Positions 44,196-53,055 of a DNA stretch of 64,000 nucleotides are shown here, piece by piece (position 1 is the stretch's first letter; each line of letters opens with the position of its first letter). Source of the stretch: Tardiphaga robiniae (GTDB taxonomy: Bacteria > Pseudomonadota > Alphaproteobacteria > Rhizobiales > Xanthobacteraceae); assembly GCF_001618955.1 (NCBI RefSeq), contig NZ_LVYV01000012.1, positions 434,001 to 498,000 on the forward strand, in the 5' to 3' direction. The notes below the pieces were generated by a model, which saw nothing but the letters and a program-made list of their open reading frames with translations, did not search any database and had not been told where the DNA came from. The position numbers and the translations under genes were made by a program.

Positions 44196-44384
44196 CCTCT
44201 CCCCTCCCTGCGTGGGGAGAGGTCGCCGCATCTTTGCGGCGGGTGAGGGGCGGGGCACTAAGCTGATCGCAGACACTGCAGACAACGGTCGCGTCTCACA
44301 GCGCGATCCAATAGACCATCGTTGTGGATGCGCCATGCCCGGCCCCTCATCCCGACCTTCTCCCCGCGCAGTGCGGGGAGAAGG
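44196..44384. repeat. Palindromic intergenic repeat, copy 3 (diverged)
   Basis: Seen: end hairpins CCTCTCCCC..GGGGAGAGG and CTTCTCCCCGC..GCGGGGAGAAG, with CGGGTGAGGGGCGGGGC and GCCCGGCCCCTCATCCCG inside pairing imperfectly. Same plan as copies 1 and 2 but longer centre (about 100 bp) and less similar. Lies between the VOC gene and the MFS transporter start. Confidence 0.75.
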
Positions 44385-44436
44385 AGCGCGCGGTCCGCGC
44401 GTCACTGCATCGATTCTGAAAGAAAAAGATTTTCTC

Positions 44437-45636
44437 ATGTCCGCCTTTACCCGCAACGCCATCGTGCTCGGCCTGCTCTCTGCCGTCGGCCCCTTTGCCA
44501 TTGACATGTATCTGCCGGCGCTGCCGGCGATCACCGCCGATCTGCACACCACGACCTCGGCGACGCAGATGACGCTGATTGCGTTCTTCATCGCCTTCGG
44601 CCTGTGCCAGATCGCCTATGGCCCGCTATCCGATGTCTATGGCCGCAAGGCGCCGCTTTATGCAGGCCTGACACTGTTTATCGCCGGCTCGATCGGCTGT
44701 GCGCTGGCGCCGAGCGTGGCGTGGCTGATCGCGTTCCGCTTCGTCCAGGGCCTCGGCGCCGCCGCCATGGGCGTGATTCCGCGCGCCATCATTCGCGATC
44801 TGCACACCGGCGTCGAAGCAACGAAACTGATGGCGCTGGTGATGCTGGTATTCTCGGTGTCGCCGATCCTCGCACCGCTCGGCGGCAGTGCGTTGATCGT
44901 GCCGTTCGGCTGGCGCGCGGTGTTCGTTGCCGTGACCATCGCCGCCGTGCTCGCTCTCGTCCTTGTGGCAGCGCTGCTGCCGGAGACGCGCCCTGCGCAT
45001 GAGCGCATCTCGGGCAGTGTGCGCAATGTGCTCGGCAGCTTCGGCGAGCTGCTGCGCGACTGGCACTTTCTCGGGCTCACCTTCATCGGTGGCCTCGGCA
45101 TGGCGAGCTTCTTCGCGTTTCTCGCGACGTCGTCCTTCGTCTATATCGGTCACTACGGCCTGACGCCGACGCAATACAGCCTGGCCTTCTCGGTCAACGC
45201 GATCGGCTTCATCGGCGCCTCGCAATTCGCGGGTTTCCTCGGTGGCCGCTTCGGCATGGGGCGTGTGGTGATGGCGGCGGTGTCGGCCTATGCGTTTTTC
45301 GCAGTCGTGCTGCTGGCGCTCACGCTGGCCGGCTTCACCAGCCTGGCCGTGCTGATTCCGCTGCTGTTCGTCTCCTTCGCCTTCCTTGGTCTCGTGATCC
45401 CGTCGACCATGGTGCTGTCGCTGGAGAATCATGGCCCCATCGCCGGCATCGCTTCCGCCTTGGGCGGTACGCTGCAGATGGTCACCGGTGGTCTGATGAT
45501 CGGCGTGTCCGGACTGTTCTTCGACGGCACCTCGCTGCCGATGGTGGCGACCATCGCCTGCACGGCGTTTGGCGCGCTTGCCGTCAGTATCGCCACGCTG
45601 CGTCCGCGCGAACTTTCGCCGCAGCTCGCCGAGTAG
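44437..45636 (+). CDS. Bcr/CflA-family MFS drug exporter
   Basis: 399 aa from ATG 44437; the open frame upstream runs through the repeat and is rejected. Seen: twelve membrane segments and the Bcr/CflA signatures GPFAIDMYLPALPAITADL, IAYGPLSDVYGRKAPLYAGL and FVQGLGAAAMGVIPRAIIRD. Proton-driven export of drugs such as bicyclomycin- or chloramphenicol-like compounds, or of amino acids. The repeat upstream probably insulates it from the ECF42 unit; no ECF42-type motif directly before it. Confidence 0.9.
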   Translation: MSAFTRNAIVLGLLSAVGPFAIDMYLPALPAITADLHTTTSATQMTLIAFFIAFGLCQIAYGPLSDVYGRKAPLYAGLTLFIAGSIGCALAPSVAWLIAFRFVQGLGAAAMGVIPRAIIRDLHTGVEATKLMALVMLVFSVSPILAPLGGSALIVPFGWRAVFVAVTIAAVLALVLVAALLPETRPAHERISGSVRNVLGSFGELLRDWHFLGLTFIGGLGMASFFAFLATSSFVYIGHYGLTPTQYSLAFSVNAIGFIGASQFAGFLGGRFGMGRVVMAAVSAYAFFAVVLLALTLAGFTSLAVLIPLLFVSFAFLGLVIPSTMVLSLENHGPIAGIASALGGTLQMVTGGLMIGVSGLFFDGTSLPMVATIACTAFGALAVSIATLRPRELSPQLAE

Positions 45637-45674
45637 GCGAGGCTGCTAGTCTGTCTCCCGTGCAGAGGTGAGGG

Positions 45675-46157
45675 ATGAGGCGGATGTGGTTCAGTCTGAC
45701 ATTTCTGGCGGCAATCGGATCGGGCCTGATGGCCGGACTGTTCTTCGTGTTTTCGGTCACGATCATGAACGCGTTCGGCAAATTGCCGGCGCCATCAGGC
45801 ATCGCGGCGATGCAGTCGATCAACACCACCATCCTCAATCCCATCTTCATGACAGCCTTCATGGGTACGGCGCTACTCTGCGTCGTGCTGGCGATCTTCG
45901 GCGTAGTCCGATGGTCACAGCCTGGCGCGGCCTGGCTGATCGCGGGCGCTGTGCTCTATGTGGTCGGCACGATGCTGGTGACCATGGTGTTCAACGTGCC
46001 GCTGAACGACACGCTTGCCGCGGTCTCGCCGGACAGTGCCGAAGGCGCTAGCTTGTGGCGCAACTACCTTGAGGTCTGGACCCGCTGGAACCACGTGCGC
46101 ACGGTGGCATCCACCGGCGCGCTGGCGTGTTTCATGCTGGCCCTGCGCGCGCAGTAG
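45675..46157 (+). CDS. DUF1772 membrane protein
   Basis: 160 aa. Seen: four membrane segments (LTFLAAIGSGLMAGLFFVFS, FMTAFMGTALLCVVLAIFGV, WLIAGAVLYVVGTMLVTMVF, TVASTGALACFMLAL) with the DUF1772 motif FNVPLNDTLA and WTRWNHVRT near the C-terminus. Known: the family includes fungal anthrone oxygenases; bacterial members are uncharacterised. Stands 38 bp after the MFS gene, possibly co-transcribed; convergent with a TonB receptor. Confidence 0.8.
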   Translation: MRRMWFSLTFLAAIGSGLMAGLFFVFSVTIMNAFGKLPAPSGIAAMQSINTTILNPIFMTAFMGTALLCVVLAIFGVVRWSQPGAAWLIAGAVLYVVGTMLVTMVFNVPLNDTLAAVSPDSAEGASLWRNYLEVWTRWNHVRTVASTGALACFMLALRAQ

Positions 46158-46161
46158 TACC

Positions 46162-48408
46162 TCAGAACCGATACGTCGCGGTGCTCAGCAGCGTGCGGCC
46201 CATGCCGTAGAAGCAGTCGCCGAACGACAGACAGGTGGCGATGTTGCGGGTGTCGGCAATATTGGTCGCATTGAACTGCAGCCGCCACGGGCCATTGTCC
46301 CAGCGCACCATGGCATCGAACAGCGTGTAGTCGGGCGTGCGGAGCACGTCGATGCCGTCCCAGGATTCGCCGATATAGCGCACGCCGGCGCCGACGGTGA
46401 CGTCAGGCAGGCCGAGCGATGCCAGGCGATATTTTCCCCACAATGATGCTTGCTGCTGCGGCACGCTGGCGACGCGCTTGCCGGCATTGTCGCCGGATTC
46501 GATCCGCGCATCCGTATAGGCATAGGCGCCGATCAGGTCGAGATTGGGCGTGACGCTGGTCAGCACTTCCAGTTCGGCGCCCTTGATCCGCACCTGGCCG
46601 GTCTGGATCGAGAAGACGCCGGGTCCGGAGGACAGCCGGTTGCGCTCGGTGGTGTCGTAGATAGCCGCATTGATCGCGGTGCCGGCAAACGGATTGTACT
46701 TGAAGCCGACCTCGAACTGCTCGCCGCGCACCGGCTTGCAGAACCCGTTTTCGCAGGTGCCGGCGCCGAATACCGGGTTGAACGACTGCGCGTAGGAGAA
46801 ATACGGTGTCATACCGAACGGCAGCTCATACATCAGTGCGCCGCGGCCTGTGGTGGCCTTGTCGTTCTGGGTCGGCAGTCCTTCGATGCTGTAGTTGACA
46901 TAGTCCTGCCGCACGCCGAGCAGCGCCAGCCACGGGCCGAGCCGCATCTGGTCCTGCGCGTAGAAGCCGGTCTGGCCCTGTCGGGCCGCGGGATCGTCGG
47001 TCAGCGACGCGGAGAAACTACTATAGACCGGCGCATACAGATCGAACGGCCGCGGATCGAGGCCGCTGCCGCTGCGGGTTTTCTCGTGCAGGCCGAGATA
47101 GTCGATGCCCACCAGCACCTTGTGCGACACCGCTCCGGTCTGCAGCTTGATTTCGGCATTGCTGTCGGAGGTGAAGGCGTCCTTCGCGGCCTGACGGGCG
47201 TAGTAGATCCGCTGTACGGTCCGCCGGCCGGCGTCGAGGAATGGGTTGGTCGGGTTGGAATACAGGTCCGGATACATGATGGCGTAATCGCCGTCGGTGT
47301 GGCTGTAGCGGAAGCTCTGCTTGATCTTCAGCACATCGCCGAAGCTCTGCTCGTAGAGGCTGGTGACGCCGCCGGTGGTGATGTTGTAGCGATCGTAATT
47401 CGGTTCGCCGGCGAAGCGATTGACGGGGATATAGCCGTTGGGGCCGGGCTTCAGCACGCCCTCGATGGGCAGGAAGGCGCTGAACGAGCTGGACTTGTCC
47501 TTCTGGTAATTGCCGAGCACGGTCCAGGAGATGTCGTTGGTCGGCCGCCAGGTCAGCGACGGCGCCAGCAGGATGCGGTCGTTCGGCACGTAATCGACCT
47601 GCGAATCGGAATCGCGCAGTACGCCGACGAAGCGGTACAGCCACTCGCCATCCTTGGTCAGCTTGCCGGTGGAGTCCATCTGCAACTGCTTGCGGTCGAA
47701 GGAGCCATACTGCACGCCGATCTCGTTACGGGATTCGGCCTGCGGGCGCTTCGACACTTCGTTGAGCACGCCTCCGGTGGACGAGCCGCCATAGAGCACC
47801 GACGATGGCCCGCGCAGCACTTCGATGCGCTCCAGCGCGTAGGGATCGCGGCGCCATTCCAGCACCTGGCTGAGCCGCGAGCCCTGCATGCCGTCGAGAT
47901 AGCGGCTCGGCTCCTGGCCGCGGATCAATGTGTAGTCGCCGCGGGCATCGCCGCCGAACGGATCGGCGGTCACGCCGGGCACATAGCGCAGGGTTTCCTG
48001 GACAGACAGGCCGCCCTGGTCGGTGATGCGATCGGCTGTCACCACCGAAATCGACTGCGGAGTCTCGCGGAGTGGCGTGTCGGTCTTGGTGCCGCCCATA
48101 CCGCGATTGGCGAGATAGCCCTCCACCGGGCCGGTGGCGGTTTCCGCGCGAACACCGGCAGCTGCGGTGGCAGCAGCAACCGGCGCATTGTTGCGCGCCG
48201 CGGCCTGGCGTGTTGCACGCGCGCGTGCTGTCGATGGGCGGGTCGCGCGCGCACGCGCGGCCGGTCGAACGGGCTGATCTACCACGACGGCTGGCAATGC
48301 GGTGCTGCCTTGCGGCGATTGCGCCTGCGATGGCGTCGTGACCAGCGCCAGCATCGGCAGCGCCGTCCCGACAAGCCATCCCAGATGTGTGGAAGATTTG
48401 AATTTCAT
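46162..48408 (-). CDS. TonB-dependent siderophore receptor (paralog A)
   Basis: 748 aa from ATG 48408 (MKFKSSTHLGW signal peptide); ATG 48423 would add five residues. Seen: signal ending PSQAQ, basic Arg/Ala/Thr-rich linker (about 38-85), plug with ETPQSISVVTADRITDQGGL and LERIEVLRGPSSVLYG, barrel ending GDCFYGMGRTLLSTATYRF with the terminal Phe. Closely similar to the receptor at 49485-51725 through plug and early barrel. Outer-membrane ferri-siderophore uptake, substrate unknown. Confidence 0.92.
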   Translation of the reverse strand: MKFKSSTHLGWLVGTALPMLALVTTPSQAQSPQGSTALPAVVVDQPVRPAARARATRPSTARARATRQAAARNNAPVAAATAAAGVRAETATGPVEGYLANRGMGGTKTDTPLRETPQSISVVTADRITDQGGLSVQETLRYVPGVTADPFGGDARGDYTLIRGQEPSRYLDGMQGSRLSQVLEWRRDPYALERIEVLRGPSSVLYGGSSTGGVLNEVSKRPQAESRNEIGVQYGSFDRKQLQMDSTGKLTKDGEWLYRFVGVLRDSDSQVDYVPNDRILLAPSLTWRPTNDISWTVLGNYQKDKSSSFSAFLPIEGVLKPGPNGYIPVNRFAGEPNYDRYNITTGGVTSLYEQSFGDVLKIKQSFRYSHTDGDYAIMYPDLYSNPTNPFLDAGRRTVQRIYYARQAAKDAFTSDSNAEIKLQTGAVSHKVLVGIDYLGLHEKTRSGSGLDPRPFDLYAPVYSSFSASLTDDPAARQGQTGFYAQDQMRLGPWLALLGVRQDYVNYSIEGLPTQNDKATTGRGALMYELPFGMTPYFSYAQSFNPVFGAGTCENGFCKPVRGEQFEVGFKYNPFAGTAINAAIYDTTERNRLSSGPGVFSIQTGQVRIKGAELEVLTSVTPNLDLIGAYAYTDARIESGDNAGKRVASVPQQQASLWGKYRLASLGLPDVTVGAGVRYIGESWDGIDVLRTPDYTLFDAMVRWDNGPWRLQFNATNIADTRNIATCLSFGDCFYGMGRTLLSTATYRF

Positions 48409-48582
48409 TTGCCCGCACCCCATTACCAAGTGATGCAGGCGACTTATCACGCAGCGACGCAGCCGAAAGACGTCCGGGGCGTCATACAATTAGTCTGGAA
48501 TTAGTATCTCTCTAAGGTGGCGGAGGTGCGCGATGGAATCGGCAGTCGCGCAATGCTGAATGTCATCCGGGCGCGACTTTCG

Positions 48583-49386
48583 CTAGCCGTTGATACCCTC
48601 GCGCCGCAGCGTCGGCAGGCCGATGCCCGTGGCGTCGAAACCGCCGTCGACCGCCAGCATCTGGCCGGTGATGTAGCTCGACCGGTCGCTGCACAGGAAG
48701 AAGATCGCGTCGGCGAGCTCGTCCTCGCCGCCGTAACGATTCAGCGGAATCGCATCGTGATAATCGGCGCGGATCGCCGGCGTGTGCACGGCCTTGGCCA
48801 TCGCGGTCTCGACAGGACCGGGCGCCACCGCATTGACTCGGATGCCGAGCAGCGCGAGCTCGACAGCGGACTGCTTGGTGAAGTGAATGATGCCGGCCTT
48901 GCTGGTGCCGTAGGCGACGCGCAGCGTGGACGCGCGTAGCGCCGAGATCGAGGCGATGTTGACGATGGCGCCGCCGCCATGCTCGCGCATCAGCGGTGCG
49001 GCCGCCTTGGTGCACAGGAACGGGCCGGTGAGGTTCACGGCCATGATGCGTTCCCATTCCTCCAGCGTCGTCTCGAGCAGAGGCTTGAAGTTCGCGATGC
49101 CGGCATTGTTGACCAGCGCATCGAGCCGGCCGAAGCGGGCCTGCGTGGCGGCAAAGGCTTTATCGACAGCCGCGGCGTCGGAGACATCCGTATGCAGCGC
49201 CAGCGTGTTGTCGGGATCGTTCAGCGCCTTGACGCTGGCGTCGAGCAAATCGCGCTCGATATCCAGCAGTGCGACACGATAGCCTTCGCCAAGAAAGCGT
49301 TTGGCGACCGCAAGGCCAATGCCGCGTGCGGCGCCGGTGACGAGTGCAACCTTGCGAATCTGTTCCTTGCCGTCAGCCTTGGTCAT
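48583..49386 (-). CDS. SDR-family oxidoreductase
   Basis: 267 aa from ATG 49386; the frame upstream is unsupported. Seen: TGAARGIG (17-24) nucleotide loop, NNAG (93-96), catalytic Ser146, Tyr159 and Lys163 (YGTSK), and C-terminal YITGQMLAVDGGFDATGIGL. Classical SDR, NAD(P)-dependent, with LDIERD after beta-2: Asp there favours NAD. Substrate unknown. It lies between two paralogous TonB receptors, which may hint at a siderophore-related or sugar-alcohol substrate, but could be chance. Confidence 0.88.
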   Translation of the reverse strand: MTKADGKEQIRKVALVTGAARGIGLAVAKRFLGEGYRVALLDIERDLLDASVKALNDPDNTLALHTDVSDAAAVDKAFAATQARFGRLDALVNNAGIANFKPLLETTLEEWERIMAVNLTGPFLCTKAAAPLMREHGGGAIVNIASISALRASTLRVAYGTSKAGIIHFTKQSAVELALLGIRVNAVAPGPVETAMAKAVHTPAIRADYHDAIPLNRYGGEDELADAIFFLCSDRSSYITGQMLAVDGGFDATGIGLPTLRREGING

Positions 49387-49484
49387 GTCCTGCCCTGTCG
49401 TCTTGATCGTTGCAGGGCTGTTTAGAGAACGACAACGGCCGGGACAAGCCCGGCCGCTGCGTAATCCTGACGGAAGGTTCGGCG

Positions 49485-51725
49485 TCAGAACCGGTAGGTC
49501 GCGGTTCCCAGCACCGTGCGCCCGAGGCCGTAATAACAGTCGCCGCGGGCGTAGCACGCCGCCACATATCGCTCGTCGGAGATGTTGTTGGCGTTGATCT
49601 GCAGCCGGAAGGGGCCGGGATCATAGGCGATCATCATGTCGAACAGCGTATAGTCGGGAATCTTGACGAGATTGCTCTCGTCATAGGATACGCCGATATA
49701 ACGTACGCCGGCACCGACCGTGACATCGCGCAGGCCGAGCGCCGCCAGGCGATACTTGCCCCACAGCGAAGCCTGGTTCTGGGGCACGCCTTCGACGCTG
49801 TTGCCGATATTGTCGCCGCTTTCCACCTTGGCATTGATGTAGGAGTAGCTGCCGATCAGGTCGAAATCGGGCGTGACCTTGCCGATGACTTCCAGCTCGG
49901 CGCCGCGGATGCGGACCTGTCCGATCTGGCTCGATTTGGTGATATCGGCGGATGCGGCCAGCCGGTTTCTCTCTACCGTGTCGTAGATCGCAGCGTTGAT
50001 CGCCAGGACAGAGTTCGGGTTGTACTTGAAGCCCACCTCATAGGTTTCGCCACGCTGGTCCTTGCAGGGACCGTCGGCGCAGGAGCTGCCGCCATACGCC
50101 GCGCTGAAGTACACCGGATTGAACGACTGCGCCCACACCACATAGGGATTGAAGCCGAACGCGGTTTCATACATCAGGCTCGCGCGCCCGGTCGTCGCCG
50201 ACCTGTCGCTGTCCTCCCCGATCCGACGCGTGCTGGCATAATCCTGACGAATGCCGAGTGTGGCGAGCCAGGGACCGAGACGCATCTGGTCCTGCCCGTA
50301 AATGCCGGTCTGGCTTTGCCGCGTGTCCGGAGCGGCAATCAAGTCGGGCACGGGCAGGCTGGTATAGACAGGCGCGTAAAGGTCGAACGGCGTCGCGTCG
50401 AAACCACCCCCGGCAGACGCGCGCGTCTTGACGTCGCGGTAATCGACGCCGAACAGGAATTTGTGCGACAGCGCGCCGGTCAGCGCCTTCACCTGGATGT
50501 TATTGTCCATGGTGAAGTTGTCCTTCGACGCCTCCTGGTTCGACGTGTAGCGGTTCACCGTGCGCTGTGCGGGATCGAGGAACGGGTCCGTCGAGAACAC
50601 GTTCGCATAGACGCTGCGATAGACGCCTTCGACATGCGCGTAGCGCAGGTTCTGCGTGAACTTCACCGCATCATTGAACTGATGTTCGAAAAGGCTGCTG
50701 AGGGCGCCGGTTTCGGTCTGGTAGATATCAGTGTTGGGATCGCCGACGAAACGATCGCGCGAGATATAGCCGCTGGCGCTCGGCACCAGCGTGCCGACGC
50801 GTGGCAGGAAACCGTTGGTGGTGCCGGTCTTGTCCTTTTGATAGGTGCCGAGCACGGTCCAGCTCGTATTGGTGGTCGGGCGCCAGGTCAGCGAGGGCGA
50901 CAGCACGATGCGGTTGTCGGGCACGAAATCGACCTGGGTGCCGCTGTCGCGGAATAGGCCAACGAAGCGATACAGCCACTCGCCGTCCTTGGTCAGCTTG
51001 CCGGTCGTGTCCATCTGGACCTGCTTACGGCCGAAATTGTCGAACGACACGCCGACTTCATTTTTGGATTCCGCTTGCGGGCGCTTCGAGATCAGGTTGA
51101 CGAGGCCTGCGGTCGATGTGTCGCCATACAGCACGGAGGCGGGGCCGCGAAACACCTCGATGCGCTCGAGCATGTAGGGATCGACGCGCCACTCGTTGAA
51201 CTCGTTGCGGTTGTTGACGCGTGTGCCGTCGAGATAGACGTTCGGGTCCTGGCCGCGGACCTTGAAGTAATCGTTGCGCGAATCGACGCCGCCGGGCTCG
51301 GCGAATACGCCGGGCACATAGCGTAGGGTTTCCTGGATGCTGCTGACGCCCTGATCCCTGACGCGGTCGGCGGTGACGACGCTGATCGACTGTGCCGTCT
51401 GATTCAAGGGCGTGTCGGTCTTGGTGCCGGTTCCGCTGACCGTGGCGGAATAGCCCTGTACTGGACTCGTGCCGGTTTCAGCGCGGGAGGTGGGGGCTGT
51501 TGCTATTGCTGCGGGTGCCGCGGTGCTGCGCGCCGCCGTTCGACGACTTGTAGAGCGCGCCGCCTGCGACCGCTGCGGACGTGCCGGCGTGGCACGCGGT
51601 TTGGCCTGCTCGACAACGACGGGCGGGAGCTGGCTCTGCGCCTGCGCCGGAGCTTCGATCGCGAAGGTCATAAGAACTGCGATAGACGCTCCGAAGAGTC
51701 GCTGTGAGGTTTGGGAAGTGGCCAC
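49485..51725 (-). CDS. TonB-dependent siderophore receptor (paralog B)
   Basis: 746 aa. GTG start supported by AAGGAG seven bases upstream. Seen: signal peptide ending APAQAQ, Arg/Ala/Ser/Thr-rich linker (about 38-75), plug with QTAQSISVVTADRVRDQGVS and LERIEVFRGPASVLYG, barrel ending GDCYYGLGRTVLGTATYRF. Shares long runs such as AESxNE and TGKLTKDGEWLYRFVG with paralog A, indicating an old duplication. A palindromic box overlaps its ribosome site region, suggesting iron- or metal-dependent control. Confidence 0.92.
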   Translation of the reverse strand: MATSQTSQRLFGASIAVLMTFAIEAPAQAQSQLPPVVVEQAKPRATPARPQRSQAARSTSRRTAARSTAAPAAIATAPTSRAETGTSPVQGYSATVSGTGTKTDTPLNQTAQSISVVTADRVRDQGVSSIQETLRYVPGVFAEPGGVDSRNDYFKVRGQDPNVYLDGTRVNNRNEFNEWRVDPYMLERIEVFRGPASVLYGDTSTAGLVNLISKRPQAESKNEVGVSFDNFGRKQVQMDTTGKLTKDGEWLYRFVGLFRDSGTQVDFVPDNRIVLSPSLTWRPTTNTSWTVLGTYQKDKTGTTNGFLPRVGTLVPSASGYISRDRFVGDPNTDIYQTETGALSSLFEHQFNDAVKFTQNLRYAHVEGVYRSVYANVFSTDPFLDPAQRTVNRYTSNQEASKDNFTMDNNIQVKALTGALSHKFLFGVDYRDVKTRASAGGGFDATPFDLYAPVYTSLPVPDLIAAPDTRQSQTGIYGQDQMRLGPWLATLGIRQDYASTRRIGEDSDRSATTGRASLMYETAFGFNPYVVWAQSFNPVYFSAAYGGSSCADGPCKDQRGETYEVGFKYNPNSVLAINAAIYDTVERNRLAASADITKSSQIGQVRIRGAELEVIGKVTPDFDLIGSYSYINAKVESGDNIGNSVEGVPQNQASLWGKYRLAALGLRDVTVGAGVRYIGVSYDESNLVKIPDYTLFDMMIAYDPGPFRLQINANNISDERYVAACYARGDCYYGLGRTVLGTATYRF

Positions 51726-51735
51726 GCTTACGCTC

Positions 51736-51756
51736 CTTAGCTAATTTTCAGCTAAG
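51736..51756. promoter_or_regulatory. Palindromic box upstream of TonB receptor B
   Basis: Seen: CTTAGCT-N7-AGCTAAG, a perfect 7-7-7 dyad ending 11 bases before the receptor GTG and covering its ribosome site. It resembles, but does not match, the TTTAGAA/TTCTAAA iron control element bound by Irr in rhizobia. Probably an operator for an iron-responsive regulator; identity unproven. Confidence 0.5.
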
Positions 51757-51906
51757 TCGGTAACGCGCGCGTGAAGCGGTGTGAACGGCAAATGGCCATT
51801 TCCACAGGTTGCCAGTTTAGTATCGTTCTACTTTTCGATCTCTGAACATGCCCAAGGCCTGTATGGATGGATTTTGGCTCCTCTGTAGCGAAAATGGGCC
51901 AGTAGT

Positions 51907-51933
51907 TGTCGGGATACGTAGAGCCCATTCGTC
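51907..51933 (+). promoter_or_regulatory. ECF42-type promoter of the GST-SnoaL unit
   Basis: Seen: TGTCGG (51907-51912), 17 bases, CGTC (51930-51933), 70 bp before the GST start. Third copy of the motif with identical spacing. Confidence 0.72.
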
Positions 51934-52002
51934 CTTGGTTGACGTCATTCGCCAGGCTCATGTAGCGGCGATGTATTTCATCCATCCCGACAGGAGGTTC
52001 CC

Positions 52003-52650
52003 TTGTCCCTCACCCTGCATTTCCATCCGCTGTCGTCCTATTGCTGGAAGGCGCTGGTCGCGCTCTACGAGAACGACACGCCGTTCACGCCGCATATGGT
52101 CAATCTCGGCGACGAGACCGAGCGCGCGGCGCTGTTGAAACTGTGGCCGATCGGAAAATTCCCGGTGCTGCAGGACGATGCGCGCGGCGCGATCGTGCCG
52201 GAGTCCTCCATCGTCATCGAATACCTCGACCGGCATTTTCCGGACCACACGCGCTTTATCCCCGATGGCGATCTCGGACTGCAGACGCGGTTGCGCGATC
52301 GCTTTTACGATCTCTATGTGCACACGCCGACCCAGAAGATCGTCGGCGACAGGCTGGTGCCGGCCGACAAGAAGGATGCGCATGGTGTGGCCATGGCGCG
52401 GGCTCAGCTCACCACGTCCTACGGTATGATCGACAGGCAGATGGTGACGAACGCGTGGGCGATGGGCGCAGCGTTCACGCTCGCCGACTGTGCAGCTGCG
52501 CCAGCGCTCTACTACGCGAACAAGGTGCATCCGTTCGGAGATGCGCATCGCAACGTCTCGGCCTATCTTGGCCGGCTGCTGGCGCGTCCATCATTCGCGC
52601 GGGTGGTGAAGGAGGCGGAGCCGTACGCACATATGTTCCCGCAGGAGTGA
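52003..52650 (+). CDS. Glutathione S-transferase-family protein
   Basis: 215 aa with a TTG start, chosen because AGGAGG lies five bases upstream and no ATG fits. Seen: thioredoxin-like domain LHFHPLSSYCWKALVALYEN, WPIGKFPVLQDD, ESSIVIEYLDRHFPDHTRFI and helical domain with GAAFTLADCAAAPALYYANK. Known: such GSTs are frequent ECF42 neighbours or targets. An ECF42-type motif 70 bp upstream places it in the local regulon. Followed 5 bp later by a SnoaL-like gene. Confidence 0.87.
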   Translation: MSLTLHFHPLSSYCWKALVALYENDTPFTPHMVNLGDETERAALLKLWPIGKFPVLQDDARGAIVPESSIVIEYLDRHFPDHTRFIPDGDLGLQTRLRDRFYDLYVHTPTQKIVGDRLVPADKKDAHGVAMARAQLTTSYGMIDRQMVTNAWAMGAAFTLADCAAAPALYYANKVHPFGDAHRNVSAYLGRLLARPSFARVVKEAEPYAHMFPQE

Positions 52651-52655
52651 GCATC

Positions 52656-53021
52656 ATGAGTGCCGACAAGGCCGGGGTTATCCGAGACCTGTTTGCGGCC
52701 TATCTGCGCAACGACCGCAAGGCCGTCGAAGATGCGTTCACGGCCGACTTCACCTTTACGAGCCCGTTCGATGACGGGATCGACAAGGCAACCTATTTCG
52801 CCCTCTGCTGGCGTGTCGCCGACTGGATCGCGCAGCATGATCTCGAGCGTATCGCGGTCGATGGCGATGTGGCTTTCGTGACCTATCGTTGCGTGGCGAA
52901 GGACGGCAAGAGTTTTCGCAACACCGAAGTCTTCGGCTTCGAGGGTGATCTCATCCGGTCGATCGACGTGTATTTCGGCGCGACGTACAAGGATGGGGTG
53001 TTTCAGAAGCAAGCGTCGTAA
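52656..53021 (+). CDS. SnoaL/NTF2-like protein
   Basis: 121 aa from ATG 52656; the longer frame overlaps the GST gene. Seen: NTF2-like cone fold start VIRDLFAAYLRNDRKAVEDA, FTSPFDDGIDKATYFALCW and RNTEVFGFEGDLIRSIDVYF. Known: the fold serves isomerases, hydrolases and ligand binders; this ketosteroid-isomerase-like subgroup is often fused or adjacent to ECF sigma factors. Co-transcribed with the GST. Confidence 0.82.
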   Translation: MSADKAGVIRDLFAAYLRNDRKAVEDAFTADFTFTSPFDDGIDKATYFALCWRVADWIAQHDLERIAVDGDVAFVTYRCVAKDGKSFRNTEVFGFEGDLIRSIDVYFGATYKDGVFQKQAS

Positions 53022-53055
53022 AGTCGCATGACCTCGGAAATAATGTCGAAAGAGA

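Noticed and set aside
46450-48504. 684-aa open frame on + opposite TonB receptor A
   Set aside because: Antisense shadow of the receptor gene; no family features.
49410-50957. 515-aa open frame on + opposite TonB receptor B
   Set aside because: Same as above; composition mirrors the receptor on the other strand.
51752-51985. 77-aa open frame on - between receptor B and the GST gene
   Set aside because: Overlaps the receptor operator and an ECF42-type promoter, has no ribosome site and resembles no family.
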